NCBI RefSeq assembly: GCF_037027585.1
Contig: NZ_JAXCLE010000009.1
Span: 1 to 64,000, forward strand
Reading direction: 5' to 3'
From: Solibacillus ferritrahens
GTDB lineage: Bacteria; Bacillota; Bacilli; Bacillales_A; Planococcaceae
Length of the DNA stretch: 64,000 nt
A program made the translations under genes and the position numbers. Below the pieces are notes generated by a model. That model did not search any database. It was given only the letters and a program-made list of their open reading frames with translations, and was not told where the DNA came from. This document shows, piece by piece, positions 54,503 through 63,212 of this stretch; the stretch's first letter is position 1, and the number at the start of each line of letters is the position of its first letter.

Positions 54503-55204
54503 GTGTTATTAATGGAAAAATATTTTTATGACGGGCAATTTTTGAAATGCTATGAAGAGTCTACACGTCAGTTACAGGACGCCAATGACGCATTAGCTAT
54601 ACAATTTTTAAATTTATTTAAAAAATACGAGTATGAAAATTTCCCTAAGCCGACTGAGAAACATACGCAAAGTATTGAACGTGCCAATGAAAGCTATGAA
54701 GAAAATGATGAACTAGAACAATTGCGAAGCATTAAAGACGAACAGGAATTTTCAGCTAAAGTGAAGCAGCTTGAGCATGATGCACGAACAGCCGATGATA
54801 AACGGAAAGCACAGTCGTTTTATGTACAAGGTCATTTGTTTTTAATGGCACATCAATATGATGAAAGTGTTCATTGTTTTATCGAGGCAGTAAAGCATAA
54901 TCCGAATAAAGCACTTTATTACGGAATAGCAGGTCAGACGATGAACCGGTTTAATTGGTCTCCTTTTGAGATAATGGTTTACATAGAACGGGCCATTGAT
55001 CTGGATCCGGATAACGCACGCTGGTATTGGAACAAGGCACTTGTATTAACAAGACTTTATAAAGACTTAAATGCTGAGCCATTTTTAGAGCAGGCACTCG
55101 TTACTATTGAAAAGGCAATCGAGACTTGCCGTGAAGACCAAGCTTCACTTCGCAATGGCATTGATTCAACATTAGAAAACTTAAAAGAATATCTTTTCAA
55201 TTAG
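54503..55204 (+). CDS. TPR-repeat protein
   Basis: A 233-residue soluble protein with a charged linker (about 45-105) and TPR-like repeats in the C-terminal half (AQSFYVQGHLFLMAHQYDES ... KALYYGIAGQTMNRFNWSPF ... DPDNARWYWNKALVLTRLY). Role unknown, probably protein-protein contact. I chose GTG 54503 because AGGAAGG lies 8 nt upstream. GTG 54494 and ATG 54512 are alternatives. Confidence 0.75.
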   Translation: MLLMEKYFYDGQFLKCYEESTRQLQDANDALAIQFLNLFKKYEYENFPKPTEKHTQSIERANESYEENDELEQLRSIKDEQEFSAKVKQLEHDARTADDKRKAQSFYVQGHLFLMAHQYDESVHCFIEAVKHNPNKALYYGIAGQTMNRFNWSPFEIMVYIERAIDLDPDNARWYWNKALVLTRLYKDLNAEPFLEQALVTIEKAIETCREDQASLRNGIDSTLENLKEYLFN

Positions 55205-55269
55205 GAGAGGCGTACAGTTGCTCGCTGTAAAAAACATTAGATACAATTAAATGATCTGAAATAAAATGG

Positions 55270-55310
55270 GGCTCACGAACGGTTTCAATAAGTAGGTTCG
55301 TGAGTTTTTC
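55270..55310 (+). terminator. Terminator after TPR gene
   Basis: CTCACGAAC (55272-55280) pairs with GTTCGTGAG (55296-55304), followed by TTTTTC. Confidence 0.9.
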
Positions 55311-55322
55311 TTGTTAAAAAAG

Positions 55323-55494
55323 TTCTAATATCGGTCCGTGATTTTCTAATAAACTAAAAAAAGTTCTAATATAGTTTTGATCTTCTAATATATCTCCGAG
55401 ATTTTCAAATAAAGGTATCAGATATTCAAATATCTTCCCCAGAAGTTCTAAAATCCCCACCGAATGTTCTAATAAACTGTGAAAACTTCTAATA
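55323..55494. repeat. Helically phased TTCTAATA array, nine copies
   Basis: TTCTAATA or a one-base variant begins at 55323, 55344, 55364, 55383, 55404, 55424, 55446, 55467 and 55487. Intervals are 21, 20, 19, 21, 20, 22, 21 and 20 bp, close to two turns of B-DNA. The intervening bases are not conserved. No coding potential. It lies between convergent terminators. Confidence 0.85.
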
Positions 55495-55504
55495 TCGTAA
55501 AACG

Positions 55505-55556
55505 AGAAAAAAAGCTATCTAAAAAGGACTTAAAAATCCCTTCAAGACAGCCTTTT
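55505..55556 (-). terminator. Terminator of the lia-type operon
   Basis: On the minus strand AAAAGGCTGTCT...AAGGGA pairs imperfectly with TCCTT...AGATAGCTTTT, followed by TTT. Confidence 0.75.
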
Positions 55557-55566
55557 CCACTATAAG

Positions 55567-55881
55567 TTATTTCTTCTTTTTGTCCCTCACAAATGCAAAC
55601 ACTATTAATCCAACTTGTATCACGACGATTGCAATAAAAAAGTAAAAATTCTTCGATGAACCGACTAAATTAAGTTCATCTGCCAAAATGCCTTCAATTG
55701 ACTGCAATTGTGCACTTAGCAAAATAATTAATGCACCAATAAATAACATGATTTTAGGATTTATTGCAAAGCGCAGCAGCACAATAATGAACAGTGCTGA
55801 AAAAATCAGCAATAGTGTGAAGAGGGGATCCAATAATGTAAGGGTCCCATCCTGTGCAAATTTTTCATATGTGAATGTCAC
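55567..55881 (-). CDS. Small three-helix membrane protein at the end of the lia operon
   Basis: A 104-residue protein with three hydrophobic segments (about 17-40, 43-60, 78-98) and a basic tail (RDKKKK). No family recognised. It starts GTG (complement of 55879-55881), 16 bp after liaR, and is probably cotranscribed. No equivalent at this place in the B. subtilis lia operon as I know it. Confidence 0.65.
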   Translation of the reverse strand: MTFTYEKFAQDGTLTLLDPLFTLLLIFSALFIIVLLRFAINPKIMLFIGALIILLSAQLQSIEGILADELNLVGSSKNFYFFIAIVVIQVGLIVFAFVRDKKKK

Positions 55882-55897
55882 CGTATAACAAACCTCC

Positions 55898-56527
55898 TTA
55901 CTTAACTAAGCCGTTTTGAAATGCATAAACGACTGCTTGTGTACGATCCTGTACTTCGAGCTTGCTTAAAATATTGCTTACATGTGTTTTTACCGTTTTT
56001 AGTGCAATAAATAGCTCTTCGGCAATTTCCTGATTGGCAAGACCCCTAGTCATACACAATAACACTTCCATTTCCCGGTCTGTTAAATGATCGTGCAAAG
56101 CAGGTACAGTACCGCGCATACGGGCCATTACTTTTGTCGTAGCTTCAGGCTCAAGTACTGTTTCACCAGCCATCGTTTTACGGATTGCTTCAGCAATTTG
56201 TTTTGCGTTACTCGTTTTCAGTATATAACTGACAGCCCCTGCTTCAAGTGCCGGATATAATTTGTCGTCATCAATAAAGCTTGTGACAATCATTACTTTC
56301 GCTTGCCGCCACTGCGCTAAAATCTCGGCTGTCGCTTCCGCCCCTGTTTTTATTGGCATAACATTATCCATCAAGACAATATCAGGTTTTAATGATAGCA
56401 CCTTTTCAACCGCTTCCTCACCGTTTGTTGCTTCTCCGATGACTTCGATATCAGGCTGTGCTGACAAATAGGCAGCGACACCGATACGTACCATTTCGTG
56501 ATCATCTACAATGACAACTTTAATCAT
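55898..56527 (-). CDS. liaR: LiaR/VraR-type response regulator
   Basis: A 209-residue NarL-family regulator. Receiver domain with Asp8-Asp9 and phospho-acceptor Asp54 (in LMDNVMP), Thr and Lys (YILKTS) conserved, and a LuxR-type HTH (LTDREMEVLLCMTRGLANQE ... ALKTVKTHVSNILSKL). It acts with the sensor kinase encoded directly upstream (8-nt overlap) in cell-envelope stress. Confidence 0.92.
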   Translation of the reverse strand: MIKVVIVDDHEMVRIGVAAYLSAQPDIEVIGEATNGEEAVEKVLSLKPDIVLMDNVMPIKTGAEATAEILAQWRQAKVMIVTSFIDDDKLYPALEAGAVSYILKTSNAKQIAEAIRKTMAGETVLEPEATTKVMARMRGTVPALHDHLTDREMEVLLCMTRGLANQEIAEELFIALKTVKTHVSNILSKLEVQDRTQAVVYAFQNGLVK

Positions 56528-57545
56528 TTAATTGTTCCTCCTTTTTGATCGGAACTTTTACTTCTACAATGGTCCCTTCATTTGGAACGGAGACGATTTT
56601 ATACGTACACCCAATTTCGACAGCTCGCTCGGCAATATTTCTTAATCCGTACGAAGATGTTTTGTCGCCATCATTACTAAAACCAAGACCGTTATCCTGA
56701 ATCCGTAAAATGGCTAACTGATCACGTGCAATTAATAACAGTTCAACCTCTGTCGCTTTTGCATGCCTTAAAGTATTGGATAATGCTTCTTGTGCAATAC
56801 GGAATAAATGGTCTTCCTCCGCTTTAGATAAATTGATTTCCTCTATTTGATAATCAATATTAAAGTAGACTTTTTCCTGTAATTCGACAATTAAATCTTC
56901 CAATCCTTCTGCCAGACTTTTATTGTGCAAAGCAATTGGGCGTAAATGCAGGAGCAGTGCCCGCATTTCAAGCTGGGCTTGCTGGACAACCTTTTCTACT
57001 TGAGCCAGCTGTTTTTGGGCGTGCTCGTCTTGCTGCTGTTCTGTCAGGGCAGATAATAGCAAGGAAGCTGCAAAAAGCTGTTGCGATACGGAATCATGGA
57101 GCTCACGTGCTAGACGTTGACGTTCTGCAAGAAGCCGCTCCTGAACGATTGCATCATTTGTTTCGACCTTCTCATGTGAAAGCCGTTGCAGAGAAGCACG
57201 CTGGGTATCAATTAATTCGTTGGCATCACGCAATGCTTTATTTAAAGAACCGTTAGTTTTCTTTAATTTTTGTGCAAAATCAGGTTCTGCAATTTTTTTG
57301 ACGATCCGTGTCGTCTGATTTTCCTTTATTTTCACGGTGACAGCCATCCATAATGCAATGAAGAAGCTAATACCGGTAGCGCTAATGGCGATAATTCCAA
57401 GCAATGGAATGTCATAATCAACATTTTCCCATAAAAAGCGCCACGTTTCTTCTTCTGGCTGTCCAAGTACAAAAATTAGTATATTCATTGTAAAAGAGGC
57501 AAAAATTAAAATGAGTACGAAGAATCGAGCAATAAATGCAATCAT
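56520..57545 (-). CDS. liaS: LiaS/VraS-type sensor histidine kinase
   Basis: A 341-residue membrane kinase. Two N-terminal helices (about 5-27, 46-72) with a very short outer loop, a coiled coil with a HAMP-like region, the HisKA_3 phosphoacceptor (RQRLARELHDSVSQQLFA, His in ELHDS) and an HATPase domain ending in GLGFS and GTIVEVKVP. The short sensor loop marks an intramembrane-sensing kinase. It overlaps liaF by 4 nt and liaR by 8 nt. Confidence 0.92.
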   Translation of the reverse strand: MIAFIARFFVLILIFASFTMNILIFVLGQPEEETWRFLWENVDYDIPLLGIIAISATGISFFIALWMAVTVKIKENQTTRIVKKIAEPDFAQKLKKTNGSLNKALRDANELIDTQRASLQRLSHEKVETNDAIVQERLLAERQRLARELHDSVSQQLFAASLLLSALTEQQQDEHAQKQLAQVEKVVQQAQLEMRALLLHLRPIALHNKSLAEGLEDLIVELQEKVYFNIDYQIEEINLSKAEEDHLFRIAQEALSNTLRHAKATEVELLLIARDQLAILRIQDNGLGFSNDGDKTSSYGLRNIAERAVEIGCTYKIVSVPNEGTIVEVKVPIKKEEQLND

Positions 57546-58216
57546 CCGCGTTGCACCTCCACATCGCCTATCCAGGAAGTAACGTACAGTACGAGTACAC
57601 GTTTTGCATCCGGGTCGCCATCTTCAATATAGAACTGCTCATTTATACATAACTTAGGCGAGTAGTGTAAGCAATTTGCCTCACCATATATCGTAGAATA
57701 GTGGAGCTGAAGCGATACTTCATACGGGACAGTAATCCGCACTTTTCCTAGTGATTGATTAATGACAATAATTGATTTCCCTTGTGGTAAAATCGTTTCT
57801 GTTGTATCAACTGTAATATCTCCAATGAAGCGTTGAATGTGAATGTCACGCCATTGGTAGCTTTCTGTCGGGATGCCCGTAGTGCCAATCAATTTATTTT
57901 TTCCGGCCGTATCAATTACTTGATTTTTGATTTCTATAATTTTTTCTTTTTTCGTTAAGTATTGGTAGAGTAAAAAAATTAATGAACCGATGATTAATAG
58001 GCGTAATGTCCATAGATGAATTACTGCAAAGAATATTAAGATGAGACCGGCCCAGAGTGAGTATTGTTTTTTCTTTTTAAAGCTGTAGAATAATAGAATT
58101 GCACCGACAACGAGTAAAAATACACTGCTATTATTGAATAGTGTCAATTCGATCAAAACGACAAGTGCCATACTAATAACGATTATCGTAAGCTGATCTG
58201 ACGTAATTTTCGGCAT
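57542..58216 (-). CDS. liaF: LiaF-like membrane inhibitor
   Basis: A 224-residue protein with about four membrane helices in the first 110 residues and a C-terminal beta-rich LiaF domain (DIHIQRFIGDITVDTTETIL ... SLGKVRITVPYEVS). LiaF holds LiaS inactive without stress. The ATG at the complement of 58214-58216 is chosen for its AGGAGGAGG site; a longer in-frame start is unlikely. Confidence 0.88.
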   Translation of the reverse strand: MPKITSDQLTIIVISMALVVLIELTLFNNSSVFLLVVGAILLFYSFKKKKQYSLWAGLILIFFAVIHLWTLRLLIIGSLIFLLYQYLTKKEKIIEIKNQVIDTAGKNKLIGTTGIPTESYQWRDIHIQRFIGDITVDTTETILPQGKSIIVINQSLGKVRITVPYEVSLQLHYSTIYGEANCLHYSPKLCINEQFYIEDGDPDAKRVLVLYVTSWIGDVEVQRG

Positions 58217-58283
58217 ATTGCCTCCTCCTAAAACGAGCAAAATGGAGAAAGCACGACGCCTTCTCCTTTAAAACATTATAGCA

Positions 58284-58910
58284 TTATTTTGGTTGTTCAA
58301 TGAGCTTTTGTTCTTTTTCCAACTGAGCTAAACGGGATTCAAATGATGTCACTTCATATTTGCGCTCGATATTTTGAGAGAGCTCATCGATATATATCGA
58401 AAGTTCATCGAAGTTTTCATTGTTATTGGAAGTTAACACTTTGTCCATCTGATGGTTGGCACGTACAACATTTTCTTTCCCCATTAACTGAAGTTGGCGT
58501 ACTTTCATATCTTTAATTTTATGCTTCATTGTTTCAAACTTGCGTTCCAAAGCAAAGTATTCCTCGTTTGCTGCATCAATGCTTGTCAGCAATGTGTGCT
58601 TACGTGCAGTATAGGCAGCAACTTCTTCCTGTGCAAAAGTAATGAGTTCTACTTCCTCGCTAGCCTGTGCTAAGTGTAGTTGCTTTTCTCGTTTTTCCAG
58701 CATCTCTACTGTTTGAGATAGCTGTAACTCCAATTCTTTTTTTAGATGTGCCTGACGTGCAAGCAGTTTGCCAGTTTGCTCCGTTTGTTTTTCTGCTTCA
58801 CGAATGTAATGATTTAACATCTTAATTGGATTTTTTTCTACTTTTTTATCAAATAAATCATGTAAGTCCGCTTGAATCGAGTATTTAAATTTTGTGAATA
58901 AATTTTTCAT
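58284..58910 (-). CDS. liaH: PspA/LiaH family phage-shock protein
   Basis: A 208-residue, almost wholly coiled-coil protein of the PspA/IM30 (ESCRT-III-like) family. The N-terminal amphipathic helix (NLFTKFKYSIQADLHDLFD) and KNPIKMLNHYIREAE are characteristic. It binds damaged membrane. It lies 68 bp before liaF and 14 bp after the LiaI-like gene. Confidence 0.9.
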   Translation of the reverse strand: MKNLFTKFKYSIQADLHDLFDKKVEKNPIKMLNHYIREAEKQTEQTGKLLARQAHLKKELELQLSQTVEMLEKREKQLHLAQASEEVELITFAQEEVAAYTARKHTLLTSIDAANEEYFALERKFETMKHKIKDMKVRQLQLMGKENVVRANHQMDKVLTSNNNENFDELSIYIDELSQNIERKYEVTSFESRLAQLEKEQKLIEQPK

Positions 58911-58923
58911 TATGTTTCGCCCC

Positions 58924-59274
58924 TTATTTGTTTAAATTTGCCCATTCGCGTTCAAAGTTCATAAATGGATCCTCTTCTTTATTGCTTGTAAAAATTTCGA
59001 CTTTCTCATTTTTACGTGATTTGTAAATATAAAAAATAATTCCAATTGCCACTAGACCAATAAAACCAGGAATGTTTGAAATTGCACTAACTAATCCTAC
59101 AAATGCAACAACTAAACTCATTACTTTCCCAAATGTAGATGTGCTTTCCGTGTAATAATGTAGACCGGCTGCTAAAAGTGCACCTGATATTAATAGTGCG
59201 ACTACTGGTGCCAATAGGCATAGTGCAATAATTGCTGCGACGAAACCAGCAGAATATAAGAAAAACTTTTTCAT
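58924..59274 (-). CDS. LiaI-like small membrane protein
   Basis: A 116-residue protein with two or three membrane helices (about 5-40, 50-88) and a charged C-terminal tail ending FMNFEREWANLNK. It is first in the operon, directly before the PspA homologue, the position of LiaI, which anchors LiaH in B. subtilis. Sequence similarity to LiaI itself was not established, so the name is positional. Confidence 0.7.
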   Translation of the reverse strand: MKKFFLYSAGFVAAIIALCLLAPVVALLISGALLAAGLHYYTESTSTFGKVMSLVVAFVGLVSAISNIPGFIGLVAIGIIFYIYKSRKNEKVEIFTSNKEEDPFMNFEREWANLNK

Positions 59275-59358
59275 GTGTGTTCCTCCTTGTATTTGATAAC
59301 TTAATGTTACTTTAATTACTAAAACTAAATAACGACCTGCAACTGTATTTTCATCTAG

Positions 59359-59384
59359 GTCTGGAGGCTGATTGGAACTCAGAC
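59359..59384 (-). promoter_or_regulatory. Candidate LiaR operator
   Basis: GTCTGGAG (59359-59366) and CTCAGAC (59378-59384) form an interrupted dyad about 85-110 bp upstream of the LiaI-like start. Autoregulation by LiaR is expected. The match to a known LiaR consensus could not be checked. Confidence 0.35.
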
Positions 59385-59487
59385 ATATAACTCAAATTAA
59401 ATATATAGAAACGTAATAACTTTTATTGTATAATGCTTGTTGGAGAGTTTTTCTCGGTACATATGTAATGGAGGAGGTAGTTTAGTT

Positions 59488-59706
59488 ATGACATGGGCAT
59501 GGATTTTAGGTATTGTAGTTGCATTAATCGCTGGTGTAGCAATAGGTTTCTACGCGGCTCGTCAATATATGTTTAAGTATTTGAAAGAGAACCCGCCAAT
59601 TAATGAACAAATGATTCGCGTTATGATGGCGCAAATGGGACGTAAACCGTCGGAAAAACAAGTACGTCAAATGATGTCTCAAATGAACAAGTTCCAAGAT
59701 AAATAA
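59488..59706 (+). CDS. yneF: YneF-family UPF0154 protein
   Basis: A 72-residue membrane-anchored protein with one N-terminal helix (about 3-25) and a conserved tail (YLKENPPINEQMIRVMMAQMGRKPSEKQVRQMM). Function unknown; conserved in Firmicutes. ATG 59488 follows GGAGGAGGT. Confidence 0.9.
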   Translation: MTWAWILGIVVALIAGVAIGFYAARQYMFKYLKENPPINEQMIRVMMAQMGRKPSEKQVRQMMSQMNKFQDK

Positions 59707-59713
59707 TAAATTA

Positions 59714-59757
59714 AGCTACCTTTTGCATTCTTAAGAGTGATGGAGGTAGTTTTTGTT
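59714..59757 (+). terminator. Terminator after yneF
   Basis: ACTACCT-like left arm (GCTACCT) pairs with AGGTAGT, with an inner GCATTC/GAGTG stem, followed by TTTTG. Confidence 0.8.
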
Positions 59758-59871
59758 TTGTGAAAATTTGGTGCTTCATTAAATTAGAGTTAAAAATCTG
59801 AATATTCTATTGATTTGGATATGATTCTAGTCTATCCTTATAAGGATTGTAAGTATTGGAGGGACAAAAAG

Positions 59872-60345
59872 ATGACAACAGAAAAAACGAATGTAGAGAG
59901 CTTCGATTTAGATCATACGAAAGTGGTTGCACCATATGTACGTTTGGCAGGAACAAAAGAGGGGGCTAAAGGAGATGTCGTGACAAAATACGATATTCGC
60001 TTTAAACAGCCGAATAAAGAACATATGGAAATGCCTGCATTGCATTCATTGGAGCATTTAATGGCAGACCGGATCCGCAACCATAGTGATGCAGTAGTCG
60101 ATATTTCACCTATGGGTTGTCAAACAGGTTTTTATGTAGCATTTATGAATTATGATGATTATGAAGGTGTGTTAGCGATTTTGGGAAAAACATTGGATGA
60201 TGTTTTAGCAGCTACATCCGTACCTGCTTGTAACGAAGTGCAATGCGGCTGGGCATCAAGCCATAGCCTGGAAGGTGCACAAGAGCTGGCGAAACAATTT
60301 TTGGATAAACGTGATGAATGGCATATCGTTTTTAATGAGCAGTAA
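59872..60345 (+). CDS. luxS: S-ribosylhomocysteine lyase LuxS
   Basis: A 157-residue enzyme of the activated methyl cycle that cleaves S-ribosylhomocysteine to homocysteine and DPD, the precursor of AI-2. Metal ligands H58 and H62 (HSLEH) and C125 (NEVQCGW), plus the active-site SPMGCQTGFY, are present. The ATG at 59872 has GGAGGG upstream; the frame runs 57 nt further upstream with no site. Confidence 0.96.
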   Translation: MTTEKTNVESFDLDHTKVVAPYVRLAGTKEGAKGDVVTKYDIRFKQPNKEHMEMPALHSLEHLMADRIRNHSDAVVDISPMGCQTGFYVAFMNYDDYEGVLAILGKTLDDVLAATSVPACNEVQCGWASSHSLEGAQELAKQFLDKRDEWHIVFNEQ

Positions 60346-60378
60346 ACGAAAGACCTTATAATATGCGGAATAGAAATA

Positions 60379-60424
60379 AAGCAGTTTAAATTTTTACGAT
60401 TAGTAAAATTTAAACTGCTTTTGA
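60379..60424. terminator. Bidirectional terminator luxS/hydrolase
   Basis: AAGCAGTTTAAATTTT pairs with AAAATTTAAACTGCTT, T-rich on both sides. Confidence 0.9.
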
Positions 60425-60479
60425 TTTTAAAGTGGGTTTTATAAAAATATGACCCAAACTATTTGGCGGATTCTGTATT

Positions 60480-61433
60480 TTACAGCAGTGTTTCCGTTTC
60501 ATTACGATATGCGGGTACATAATCATGTAAAAACTTTGCGACTGTTTGTTCATAATCTCCTGGGTTTTCATTGAATGATTTCGCATGTTCTCCTTTGTCA
60601 AAAATTTTCATCATTTTTGGCTCGGGTTTTTGTTCAAATAGTTCTTTAGTCATTGACGAAGGAATGAAATCATCCGGTTCACTATGAATAAACAGAACAG
60701 GTCGTTCAATTTGCTTTACCGCATCAATGGGCATGATTTCTTTGACAGAATAGCCATCGCGAATTCGCATGAAAAAGTCTGCAAAAGGAAGTGTATATTT
60801 TGCATCAATCGGCACGACACTTTCGAAAATTCGTTTTAATAGCTGGGGAAAGTTTGAAAAAGCGCAGTCCGAAATATAAAAGTCCGCATTATCAGCCAGA
60901 GTGCCGGCATAAAGTAATGTCGTGGCAGCACCCATTGATTCGCCATGAATACCTAACAAAGCATCTTCTCCTGTAAGTTCCCGGACTTTATCGACTACAG
61001 CCTGTAAATCGAATTTTTCATAATGGCCATAACTCGTTGTTTTACCCTGTGACTCTCCATGGCGGCGGTGATCATAAACGACTGCGTTAAAGCCAAGACG
61101 TTCAAACATACGTGCATACCGCATTGAGTTGATTTTATTTTCAGTTACCCCATGGCAAATAATTACTGTATTATTCGTTTCCAACGGTTTCAGAAAGATG
61201 CCGCTAATTGTATAGCCATTTGGGGAATTAATCGTTAATATTTCTTTTGAACAGCCGTCATACCATGCTTCGTCAAAGCGTTTTGCTGTTATTTCACGCT
61301 CCCTAATAAACGCATCATCTTTTTTCTTAATATACATAATGCGATTCGTCATGAAGACACCTGTCACTGTAGTAGCGGCGGCCAGCAAAGTTGTTACGAT
61401 ACTACCTGATAATACTAATGTGCGTTTTTTCAT
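60480..61433 (-). CDS. Alpha/beta hydrolase, membrane anchored
   Basis: A 317-residue serine hydrolase with an N-terminal membrane anchor or uncleaved signal (about 6-28), oxyanion HGVTENK, nucleophile GIHGESMGAA, acid in SEPDDFIP and His in KGEHAKSF. Similar to cell-surface hydrolases of the YqkD type. Substrate unknown. ATG at the complement of 61431-61433 has AAGGAG 8 nt upstream. Confidence 0.87.
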   Translation of the reverse strand: MKKRTLVLSGSIVTTLLAAATTVTGVFMTNRIMYIKKKDDAFIREREITAKRFDEAWYDGCSKEILTINSPNGYTISGIFLKPLETNNTVIICHGVTENKINSMRYARMFERLGFNAVVYDHRRHGESQGKTTSYGHYEKFDLQAVVDKVRELTGEDALLGIHGESMGAATTLLYAGTLADNADFYISDCAFSNFPQLLKRIFESVVPIDAKYTLPFADFFMRIRDGYSVKEIMPIDAVKQIERPVLFIHSEPDDFIPSSMTKELFEQKPEPKMMKIFDKGEHAKSFNENPGDYEQTVAKFLHDYVPAYRNETETLL

Positions 61434-61539
61434 GGAAATCACTCCTTATTTAATTTAATATTCAATGAATTTTTAGGATAAATCAAATATTATGTAGGAA
61501 ATTGGCGGTAGAATATTTTGTGTGAAAAGTAAGGAATAT

Positions 61540-61568
61540 TTGATAAAATTTTGTTAAGCAACTATATA
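61540..61568 (+). promoter_or_regulatory. Probable promoter of the thiolase gene
   Basis: TTGATA (61540-61545), 17 bp, TATATA (61563-61568), 43 bp before the ATG. Confidence 0.55.
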
Positions 61569-61611
61569 TATTGCCTACAAAGGGATTCACATCAAAAAGG
61601 GGGATTTTTTC

Positions 61612-62790
61612 ATGACAGAAGTAGTAATTGTAAGTGCAGTCCGTACACCGATAGGGGCTTTTCAAGGGACATTGAAAGATATTTCGGCTCCAGTATTGGG
61701 GAGTATCGTAATAAAAGAAGCATTAAATCGTATACAGTTGGATCCAACGACTATTGATGAAGTAATTATGGGGAATGTACTTGCAGCAGGTTTAGGTCAA
61801 AATCCAGCAAGACAGGCAAGCATTGCAGCGGGTGTTCCTTATACAGTTCCTGCCATGACTATTAATAAAGTATGCGGTTCTGGGTTAAAGGCGGTTCATT
61901 TAGCAGCCCAGGCAATTATTGCTGGAGATGCAGAAGTTATTGTTGCAGGGGGCTTTGAAAATATGAGTCAAGCACCTTATATTATGCAAAATGCGCGGGA
62001 AGGTTTCCGTATGGGCGATCAAAAAATTATCGATACACTCATAAAAGATGGGTTATGGTGTGCTTTTAATGATTACCATATGGGTGTAACGGCGGAAAAT
62101 CTATGCGATCAGTATGGTATTACTAGGGAAGAACAAGATGAATTTTCGGCTCGCTCACAAGCTCGTGCATCAGAGGCTATCGAGAAAAATAGATTTGTAG
62201 AAGAAATTGTTCCTGTCGAAATCCCTCAACGGAAAGGGGAACCAATCGTTTTTGCACAGGATGAATATGTAAAGCATGGCACGACTACGGAAAAATTGAA
62301 TGGATTGCGCCCGGCCTTCAAAAAGGAAGGCTCTGTAACAGCCGGCAACGCTTCAGGTATTAACGACGGGGCAGCAGCAGTTGTTGTAATGTCGAAACAG
62401 CGCGCTTTCGAATTAGGGCTTAAACCAATGGCTACGATTGTTGCAAATGCGAGTGCAGGGGTAGACCCCGCCATTATGGGGGTAGGGCCTGTATCAGCTG
62501 TGAAAAAAGCATTAGCAAAGGCAAATGTAACATTAGATAAAATGGACCTGATTGAAGCGAATGAAGCATTTGCTGCCCAGGCAATTGCAGTTGATCGCGA
62601 ATTAGCGTTCAATCATGATAAACTAAACGTAAACGGTGGGGCAATTGCACTTGGACATCCGATTGGTGCGAGCGGCGCACGTATTTTAGTAACATTGCTC
62701 CACGAAATGCAAAAGCAAGATGCAGAATTTGGTCTTGCTACATTATGTATCGGTGGCGGGCAAGGGGTAGCCACTATCGTACAGCGCTAA
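61612..62790 (+). CDS. Acetyl-CoA C-acetyltransferase (thiolase)
   Basis: A 392-residue thiolase. The acyl-accepting Cys88 (NKVCGSG), NEAFAAQA, catalytic His in GHPIGASG and the second Cys in CIGGGQG are all intact. Biosynthetic (two acetyl-CoA) versus degradative specificity is not decided by sequence. It stands alone, 45 kb from the incomplete beta-oxidation operon at 9.6 kb. Confidence 0.95.
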   Translation: MTEVVIVSAVRTPIGAFQGTLKDISAPVLGSIVIKEALNRIQLDPTTIDEVIMGNVLAAGLGQNPARQASIAAGVPYTVPAMTINKVCGSGLKAVHLAAQAIIAGDAEVIVAGGFENMSQAPYIMQNAREGFRMGDQKIIDTLIKDGLWCAFNDYHMGVTAENLCDQYGITREEQDEFSARSQARASEAIEKNRFVEEIVPVEIPQRKGEPIVFAQDEYVKHGTTTEKLNGLRPAFKKEGSVTAGNASGINDGAAAVVVMSKQRAFELGLKPMATIVANASAGVDPAIMGVGPVSAVKKALAKANVTLDKMDLIEANEAFAAQAIAVDRELAFNHDKLNVNGGAIALGHPIGASGARILVTLLHEMQKQDAEFGLATLCIGGGQGVATIVQR

Positions 62791-62912
62791 ACGGTGGGGT
62801 TCAGAAACGCACTGAAAGGGATGAATGCAGACTACATGCAATGTTCAGTATAAAGCCGAATCAGGATGCAATTACCCAAATCGTAATGGATTATATATAG
62901 AAGGTGAAAATT

Positions 62913-63170
62913 ATGGCAAAAAAGAAACAACAAAGAAGTACAAATGAAGAATTTAATGTCCCAAAAGAAAAACCGGCAACTTTAGCCGATCAGCTTGGTG
63001 GAGACGTGTTGGCCAAATTAAAGGCAGCAAAGCAGGATATGGTTGCCGATGAAAAAGCAAAAGAAGAAGAGCGTATAGCTAAAGCCGCTTTCGAACGGAA
63101 ACAACGTGAGAAAAACATGAGCTTTGAAGAACTATTAAATCAATACGGGGATCAAGGTTCCAAATTTTAA
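62913..63170 (+). CDS. DUF3886 small basic protein (YqkK-like)
   Basis: An 85-residue, highly charged helical protein. The KPATLADQLGGDVLAKLKA and MSFEELLNQYG segments fit DUF3886. Function unknown. ATG 62913 has AAGGTG 6 nt upstream. Confidence 0.75.
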   Translation: MAKKKQQRSTNEEFNVPKEKPATLADQLGGDVLAKLKAAKQDMVADEKAKEEERIAKAAFERKQREKNMSFEELLNQYGDQGSKF

Positions 63171-63173
63171 GCA

Positions 63174-63212
63174 AAAAGCTAGTGCAACGTAAAGATTGCG
63201 CTAGCTTTTTTT
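63174..63212. terminator. Bidirectional terminator
   Basis: AAAAGCTAGTGCAA pairs with TTGCGCTAGCTTTT (one mismatch), followed by TTT. It overlaps the 3' end of the convergent VanZ gene. Confidence 0.88.

Noticed and set aside
55323..55494. The regularly spaced repeats could be read as a CRISPR array.
   Set aside because: The repeated motif is only 8 bp with about 12-bp gaps, far from 25-35 bp repeats and spacers, and no cas genes are near.
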